Both the position numbers and the translations under genes were made by a program. From Ignavibacteria bacterium UBA5771 (GTDB lineage Bacteria > Bacteroidota > Ignavibacteria > Kapaibacteriales > UBA2268), in NCBI GenBank assembly GCA_002418685.1, contig DIEP01000028.1, positions 1 through 10,708 of the forward strand: a DNA stretch of 10,708 nt. Direction: 5' to 3'. The notes under the pieces were generated by a model. It was given only the letters and a program-made list of their open reading frames with translations, was not told the origin of the DNA and made no database searches. Position 1 is the first letter of the stretch; every line of letters starts with the position of its first letter. Positions 6,212 to 10,708 of the stretch are shown here, in pieces.

Positions 6212-7846
6212 TTAGACTGCTTTTTTTGAAAAGAATATCTTTCGAGTTGCTTCTATTGCTACAAAAATCCCTAGGACAAAGAGTACGGTAGCAAGGGAAA
6301 GAAGCAAATAATCTCTCTTTGGCAAATATATCCACAATGCTTGATAGAAAAGGGCAGATTCAGTGATAACAAGCATAACATAGGCAGGTATTAATGTAAA
6401 TAATTTAGGAGCTTTGATTCCAAATAAATATGCCGAAGCAACAAATAATGCCAATGTTCCAATCAACTGATTAGACGCACCAAATATAGGCCAAATCGCT
6501 TGATAACCATTTCCAATACAAAGAAAATATGCAAAGACAAGACTTGACCCCGAGGCAAAATAACGATTTTTAAAAATGCCGCCATAACGAACTCCCATAG
6601 TTTCTTGCATAACATATCTGTTTAATCTTGCTGATGCATCGAGAGTTGTCAAAATAAATGCGTTTAGCATTAGAATGCCAAATTGAACGCCAATTGCAAG
6701 CGGAATTCCAAGCACTTGGGTAGTTCTTCCAAGTGCATTGCCGAATACAATTTCTGCACTTTGACCTAAGAATCCTTGGAAGGCATTTGGATTAGATGAG
6801 TTTCCCAGAGGATCCCAAATAAGGACACTTGAAATCATTGTAATCACAAGCACAGCAAGCAAACCTTCGGTGAGCATTCCACCAAAAGCAATTTTTTGAG
6901 CGTTAGCTTCTTTATCTAACTGTTTCGCAGTAGTTCCCGAAGCAACAAGCGAATGAAACCCCGAAATAGCACCGCAAGCAATAATCACAAAGAGCATTGG
7001 AAATAAAGGTGTGCCTTTGTTTACAAAAGAAATATATGCAGGACCAGTAATTGTAGGGTTCAGCACTATAATTCCAACAATTCCAAGCACCATCCCCACA
7101 ATTAAAATATACATTGAAATATAATCACGAGGTTGCAGTAAAATCCATACAGGAATAATTGATGCAAAAAATGAATAAAGTATAATAATAATCAGCCATG
7201 CTTCATAGCTCATTATAATTGGATGGCTGAGCCCAAACCAGACAGATAATCCGAGAGCCACTAATGCAAATATAGTCGAGATAACCACATTTATCTTGAA
7301 CCTATAAATCATTAATCCAAAAAGTATGGCGATTACTATTAGAGCAATTGTTGGAAAAGCAATTACGGGTTCTTCGATTAATGTTTTTGCAGTTAAATCT
7401 GCAAACACAGCTTGAACAAGTGCAAGAGTAAACCAGACAAAGACTGCGAATAATGTACTTGCAGTTCTTGAAATTGCACCATCAGCAATTTCAACTATCG
7501 AGCGACCATCATTGCGAATTGAAATAACAAGTGATGAAAAATCATGCACTGCTCCCATAAAGACTGAACCGAGCAGTATCCAAAGCAATGCGGGCAACCA
7601 TCCAAACAAAGCATAAGCAAGGATAGGTCCCACGATTGGTCCTGCTCCCGAGATTGCTGAAAAATGATGCCCAAATAAGACAACAGAATTGGTTGGAACA
7701 TAATCTAAACCATCATATTTTGAATTGGCAGGTGTGGGGCGAGATTTGTCAATTTTTAAAACTTTCTTTCCCATTTTTCCCCCATACCAAAAATAGCCGA
7801 ATATAAACCACGCTATTGCGAAAATCATAATTTGTAAGGCATTCAT
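6212..7846 (-). CDS. cstA: CstA-family carbon starvation protein (peptide/pyruvate transporter)
   Basis: An inner-membrane transporter of 544 residues with roughly thirteen hydrophobic segments. Family hallmarks are visible: G59-H-H-F-S-A-I-S-G-A-G-P-I-V-G-P near the N-terminus, 'GAVHDF', and C291-G-A-I-S-G-F-H-S-L-V-A-S-G-T-T. Later segments include 'TTLDASARLNRY' and 'IFGASNQL'. Characterised members (E. coli CstA and BtsT, about 700 residues) take up peptides or pyruvate, the latter by proton symport; this protein belongs to a shorter class and its substrate is unproven. The ATG at 7844-7846 starts a hydrophobic helix and has only a weak AGAAGAA upstream. The gene stands alone on its strand, divergent from the IPT/SUMF1 lipoprotein gene and upstream of tRNA-Asp. 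Starvation control is known for E. coli CstA, but no such site was recognised here. Confidence 0.94.
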   Translation of the reverse strand: MNALQIMIFAIAWFIFGYFWYGGKMGKKVLKIDKSRPTPANSKYDGLDYVPTNSVVLFGHHFSAISGAGPIVGPILAYALFGWLPALLWILLGSVFMGAVHDFSSLVISIRNDGRSIVEIADGAISRTASTLFAVFVWFTLALVQAVFADLTAKTLIEEPVIAFPTIALIVIAILFGLMIYRFKINVVISTIFALVALGLSVWFGLSHPIIMSYEAWLIIIILYSFFASIIPVWILLQPRDYISMYILIVGMVLGIVGIIVLNPTITGPAYISFVNKGTPLFPMLFVIIACGAISGFHSLVASGTTAKQLDKEANAQKIAFGGMLTEGLLAVLVITMISSVLIWDPLGNSSNPNAFQGFLGQSAEIVFGNALGRTTQVLGIPLAIGVQFGILMLNAFILTTLDASARLNRYVMQETMGVRYGGIFKNRYFASGSSLVFAYFLCIGNGYQAIWPIFGASNQLIGTLALFVASAYLFGIKAPKLFTLIPAYVMLVITESALFYQALWIYLPKRDYLLLSLATVLFVLGIFVAIEATRKIFFSKKAV

Positions 7847-7868
7847 CAGAATTCTTCTATGTTTTTTG

Positions 7869-7895
7869 CGAAATTAAACAAATTTTGCTTTTCAA
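7869..7895 (-). promoter_or_regulatory. Weak candidate promoter of cstA
   Basis: On the minus strand TAATTTCG (complement of 7869-7876) differs by one base from TAnnTTTG, and TTG (complement of 7893-7895) lies 16 bases upstream. The element is about 22 bases before the cstA ATG. Both the mismatch and the short spacing make this tentative. Confidence 0.2.
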
Positions 7896-7935
7896 CGGAT
7901 GGATTTAAAATAAAAAGAGTATTTAATTTGATTAT

Positions 7936-7968
7936 TTGATTGTAATATTTTGAAATGAATTAATTTTG
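7936..7968 (+). promoter_or_regulatory. Candidate promoter of the IPT/SUMF1 lipoprotein gene
   Basis: TAATTTTG at 7961-7968 is an exact TAnnTTTG match. TTG triplets lie 22 bases (7936-7938) and 18 bases (7940-7942) upstream, both within the spacing reported for Bacteroidota promoters. The start of transcription would be near 7974, about 33 bases before the ATG at 8007. It sits in the divergent 160-bp gap shared with cstA. Confidence 0.4.
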
Positions 7969-8006
7969 TAGTTGTTAAAAAATTTGTTTATCTGACTTAC
8001 CTATTT

Positions 8007-9062
8007 ATGAATTTTGCAAAGTGCTTATATATATGTGTTTTAGTGCTTCTGGTTATCAGTTGTAGCGATGATAAAATTATTAATGAACAGGGAAAACCAA
8101 TTATCGATAAGGTTATTCCTGAAAATACTTGGGTTGGCGATACATTAACAATTTATGGCTCGTATTTTGGAGACCCTTCAATTACAAGTTTTCTTGTATT
8201 TGATAATCAAAATATCATTAATTCTACGAAATGTTTGAAATGGACTATTTCACAGATTAAAGTAATTGTTCCATTAACTTCATCAAGCGAGGTGATGGTC
8301 ATTGTTGATCAAGATTCATCAAATAAATACGCGATTAAAGTCAGTCGATTGCCAAAAATTGAATGTGTGGAAATAAGCAGTGGCTCATTTATCATGGGAT
8401 CAAATTATGGATTGAAAGATGAGCTACCTGTTCATACTGTGCAGATATCATCACCATTTCTAATGTCAATTTATGAAATAAATCAATTTGTTTATGAGCA
8501 AGTAATGGGAACAAATCCAAGCATAGTGAAAGATCACAAACTGCCCGTTGATAGTGTTAATTGGATTGATGCCATTCAATTTTGCAATAAATTATCGGAA
8601 ATCGATGGTTTAACGCCTGCCTATCAATTTTTTGGTGAAAATGTGACATGGAACGTTGAGACTGATGGATGGAGACTGCCAACTGAATCTGAATGGGAGT
8701 ATGCTTGCCGAGCGGGGACGCAAGGAGAATATTCAGGAGATTGGATTTTAGATGATTTGGGTTGGTATAATATGAATTCGGGAATGCATTCACATCCGAG
8801 CGGTAGAAAAACGGGAAATCTGTGGGGACTTTTCGATATGAATGGCAATTTATGGGAATGGTGCTGGGATTTTTATGCAGATGATTATTATAATAATTCA
8901 AGCGGAACAGACCCAAAGGGACCTGACTCAGGTTCAAGACATGTTGCTCGTGGGGGTTCGTGGAATGAGGGTAATATTTTCGCAAGATCGTCGAATCGAT
9001 CTTATCCCGATAATTCATTGCAATCGACAGGTTTCAGAATTGTTAGGACTATAAAAAAATAA
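8007..9062 (+). CDS. Lipoprotein with IPT/TIG domain and SUMF1 (formylglycine-enzyme-like) domain
   Basis: A 351-residue envelope lipoprotein. A short signal ends in the lipobox V16-I-S-C19, so the mature protein is probably lipid-anchored at C19. Residues about 31-114 form one IPT/TIG immunoglobulin-like domain ('PIIDKVIPENTWVGDTLTIYG', 'YFGDP'). Residues about 119-351 are a SUMF1/FGE-sulfatase domain: 'SGSFIMGS', 'PVHTVQIS', 'VDSVNWIDAIQFCNKLS', 'GWRLPTESEWEYACRAG', 'GLFDMNGNLWEW' and R315-G-G-S-W319. True formylglycine-generating enzymes carry two active-site cysteines shortly after this last motif; here W319-N-E-G-N-I-F has none, so sulfatase activation is unlikely. SUMF1-fold lipoproteins of this group, such as GldK/GldJ, serve structural or binding roles, but this one lacks other gliding/secretion neighbours. 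No Shine-Dalgarno sequence precedes the ATG. yicC follows 78 bp downstream. Confidence 0.9.
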   Translation: MNFAKCLYICVLVLLVISCSDDKIINEQGKPIIDKVIPENTWVGDTLTIYGSYFGDPSITSFLVFDNQNIINSTKCLKWTISQIKVIVPLTSSSEVMVIVDQDSSNKYAIKVSRLPKIECVEISSGSFIMGSNYGLKDELPVHTVQISSPFLMSIYEINQFVYEQVMGTNPSIVKDHKLPVDSVNWIDAIQFCNKLSEIDGLTPAYQFFGENVTWNVETDGWRLPTESEWEYACRAGTQGEYSGDWILDDLGWYNMNSGMHSHPSGRKTGNLWGLFDMNGNLWEWCWDFYADDYYNNSSGTDPKGPDSGSRHVARGGSWNEGNIFARSSNRSYPDNSLQSTGFRIVRTIKK

Positions 9063-9140
9063 GAAATTTATTAGTAAATTATATTTATCAAAAATATACA
9101 AATATCAATAATTTTAATTTGAAAAAAACAAAGGAATAAT

Positions 9141-10016
9141 ATGTTAAAAAGTATGACAGGTTATGCAAAGGCTGAATTTACAAAAGATTATATCAAAACA
9201 CTTTGCGAACTTAAATGTGTAAATGGGAAAATGCTCGATATCAATATTCGGCTCCCAAGGAATTTACAAAGCATAGAATTGCAACTGCGCGAAATGATAA
9301 AAAATAGAATTTCGCGGGGAACAGTCACTCTTTCAATTCAGGTAGAGTATACAGACCCAACAAAGATGTTATCTTTCAATGAAGAGAAAGTAAAAGCAGT
9401 TTATAGTTCTTTAAATTCAATCAAAAATTCTCTGAAAATGAAAGATGCAATCCATCTGGAACATTTAATCAAATTCGATGAATTCTTTATCGAATCTAAT
9501 TCTCAAGAAGATGAAAGACTTTTTACACAAGTTATAAAGCAAGCAACAAACCAAGCACTTATGAACCTCGAAAAAATGCAGCTAATCGAAGGAAAGAATC
9601 TTGAAAAAGACATTTTCAATCGAATGAAACGCTTCCAATCTAATTTAGACAAAATCCGAGCTCTTGGTATGGAGAAAATTCCGCAAGAACGTGAAAAATT
9701 CCGCCAAAAAATAGCTCAACTTTTCGAAAGTGATGAAATTGACGAGCAAAGATTATATCTTGAATTGGTGATTCTTGCAGACAAATTGGATATTACAGAA
9801 GAATGCACTCGGTTGGATTCGCATATCTCATTTTTCAATGAAGCGGTTAATAGCAAAATTAGTGAAGGTAGAAAGATCAATTTTCTATTGCAAGAAATGA
9901 ATAGGGAAATTAATACAATCGGTTCAAAAGCTAACGATGCTGACATTTCTCAACTTGTAGTACTTGAAAAAGAAGAGCTCGAACGCATTCGAGAACAGAT
10001 TCAAAATGTAGAATAA
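9141..10016 (+). CDS. yicC: YicC family endoribonuclease
   Basis: A 291-residue cytoplasmic protein, the normal length for YicC. The N-terminal domain begins 'MLKSMTGYAKAE', with 'CVNGKMLDINIRLP' and 'ISRGTV' matching the family. The middle is helical with coiled-coil character (about 150-200). The C-terminal DUF1732 region has the typical 'ECTRLDSHI', F248-L-L-Q-E-M-N-R-E256, 'NTIGSKANDADI' and a final 'LERIREQIQNVE'. E. coli YicC is reported as an endoribonuclease acting in small-RNA turnover; the same role here is an inference from the family. The start is well supported by AAGGA at 9131-9135, five bases before the ATG, one of the two clear ribosome binding sites in the window. The comF-type gene follows after 6 bases, indicating one transcript. 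In many genomes yicC instead precedes gmk. Confidence 0.95.
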   Translation: MLKSMTGYAKAEFTKDYIKTLCELKCVNGKMLDINIRLPRNLQSIELQLREMIKNRISRGTVTLSIQVEYTDPTKMLSFNEEKVKAVYSSLNSIKNSLKMKDAIHLEHLIKFDEFFIESNSQEDERLFTQVIKQATNQALMNLEKMQLIEGKNLEKDIFNRMKRFQSNLDKIRALGMEKIPQEREKFRQKIAQLFESDEIDEQRLYLELVILADKLDITEECTRLDSHISFFNEAVNSKISEGRKINFLLQEMNREINTIGSKANDADISQLVVLEKEELERIREQIQNVE

Positions 10017-10022
10017 ATATTT

Positions 10023-10708
10023 ATGCAGCTGTTTCGATATTTGGGTAATAGTTTCATAGATTTTATTGCACCGAAATATTGCCTTGTTTGCAATAATGCA
10101 ATACCTGAAAACCATTCGATGAATTATATTTGCGATGAATGCTACCATAATATGCCATTTGCACCGAATTCCGAAGCTATATTGGATAGAATGTTTGAGA
10201 TATGGGAGCCCGATGATATTGCAATTAGCAAGGTATGTTCGCTTTTTTCAGTGAAAGATGCGAACTATATGAATTTAATTCATCATTTGAAATATTACTC
10301 TCTTAAAAATATCGGGATTGAATTAGGAAAGCTATTAGGGAGCCGATTATTACAGGAAAATATGGAAGAATATGATGCGATCATCCCTGTTCCAATTCAT
10401 CAAGCAAAAGTTCGAGAACGGGGATATAATCAATCAAATTTTATTGCAAAAGGAATAAGTGAAATTATAAATATCCCCGTAAATTCAAGATTAGTGCAGA
10501 GAAAAATCTATACACAAACGCAAACCGCCTTCAATGCTCAAAAGCGAAAAGAAAACGTCGAGCATATTTTTAAAATTAATCATAAAATCAGCAAACAATC
10601 ATTACAGAATAAAACGTTTCTGCTAGTAGATGATGTATTTACTACGGGTTCCACACTTAATTCATTAGCTCTAACTTTGTTAGAAAATGGAGCAAAAAAG
10701 ACTGATTG
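10023..10708 (+). CDS. ComF family phosphoribosyltransferase-like protein, 3' end missing
   Basis: Begins at ATG 10023-10025 and stays open through the right edge, giving 228 complete codons. The N-terminal zinc-finger-like motif C20-x2-C23...C37-x2-C40 is typical of ComF double-zinc-ribbon proteins. The phosphoribosyltransferase domain shows 'IPVPIHQAKVRERGYNQS' and the PRPP-binding loop 'LLVDDVFTTGSTL'. Only the last helix or so is missing, since ComF proteins are usually 220-250 residues. ComF is needed for DNA uptake in naturally competent bacteria, but the family is widespread in species without known competence, so that role is not implied. It starts 6 bases after the yicC stop without a visible Shine-Dalgarno sequence, which suggests translational coupling. 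Confidence 0.94.
   Translation, partial: MQLFRYLGNSFIDFIAPKYCLVCNNAIPENHSMNYICDECYHNMPFAPNSEAILDRMFEIWEPDDIAISKVCSLFSVKDANYMNLIHHLKYYSLKNIGIELGKLLGSRLLQENMEEYDAIIPVPIHQAKVRERGYNQSNFIAKGISEIINIPVNSRLVQRKIYTQTQTAFNAQKRKENVEHIFKINHKISKQSLQNKTFLLVDDVFTTGSTLNSLALTLLENGAKKTD

Noticed and set aside
8557..9018. Minus-strand 153-codon open frame
   Set aside because: It is opposite the conserved SUMF1 motifs; its Ser/Pro/His-rich peptide is what reverse reading of this coding frame gives.
8007..9062. Call as a GldK/GldJ gliding or type IX secretion lipoprotein
   Set aside because: The SUMF1 fold alone is shared by many proteins; the IPT domain and the neighbours (cstA, yicC) do not match gld gene clusters.

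Overview
The window is AT-rich chromosomal DNA holding nine protein genes and one tRNA gene. I see no mobile element, CRISPR array or phage gene. Four things suggest the FCB group (Bacteroidota, Chlorobiota, Ignavibacteria or Kapabacteria-like): low GC, weak or absent Shine-Dalgarno sequences before most genes, repeated TAATTTTG octamers at promoter positions (a match to the Bacteroidota-type -7 element TAnnTTTG), and a lipoprotein pairing an IPT/TIG domain with a SUMF1-type domain. This placement is an inference; no rRNA or marker gene is present to settle it.

Layout. Positions 1-2447 (+) form an iron module: the 3' three quarters of feoB (ferrous iron permease, cut by the left edge) and a DtxR/IdeR-type metal-dependent repressor with a C-terminal FeoA-like domain. 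Positions 2448-2634 are non-coding and can fold into several consecutive hairpins. Positions 2635-4254 (-) encode an exported protein with a thioredoxin-like head (CxxC) and a probable beta-propeller body. Positions 4483-5823 (-) are a tight two-gene unit: an eIF2B-alpha/beta/delta-related protein followed after 3 bases by an HD-superfamily hydrolase. A tRNA-Asp(GTC) lies just upstream on the same strand (5907-5980). Positions 6212-7846 (-) encode a short CstA-family transporter, with an 11-bp palindromic hairpin directly against its stop codon. Reading divergently from cstA, 8007-9062 (+) encodes the IPT/SUMF1 lipoprotein, followed by yicC (9141-10016) and, 6 bases later, a comF-type phosphoribosyltransferase cut by the right edge.

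How they work together. The only clear functional pairing is iron import with iron-sensing repression. A promoter-like element lies between feoB and the repressor gene, so the repressor may be made from its own start and possibly controls itself. The eIF2B-like/HD pair looks co-expressed, but its substrates cannot be read from sequence. CstA suggests uptake of peptides or pyruvate when carbon is scarce. The rest is housekeeping or cell-envelope function. I found no convincing undescribed multi-gene system. The items most worth a second look are the eIF2B-like protein with Ser at the expected isomerase Cys position, the thioredoxin/propeller protein, the structured intergenic RNA candidate at 2487-2584, and the recurrent TAATTTTG elements.
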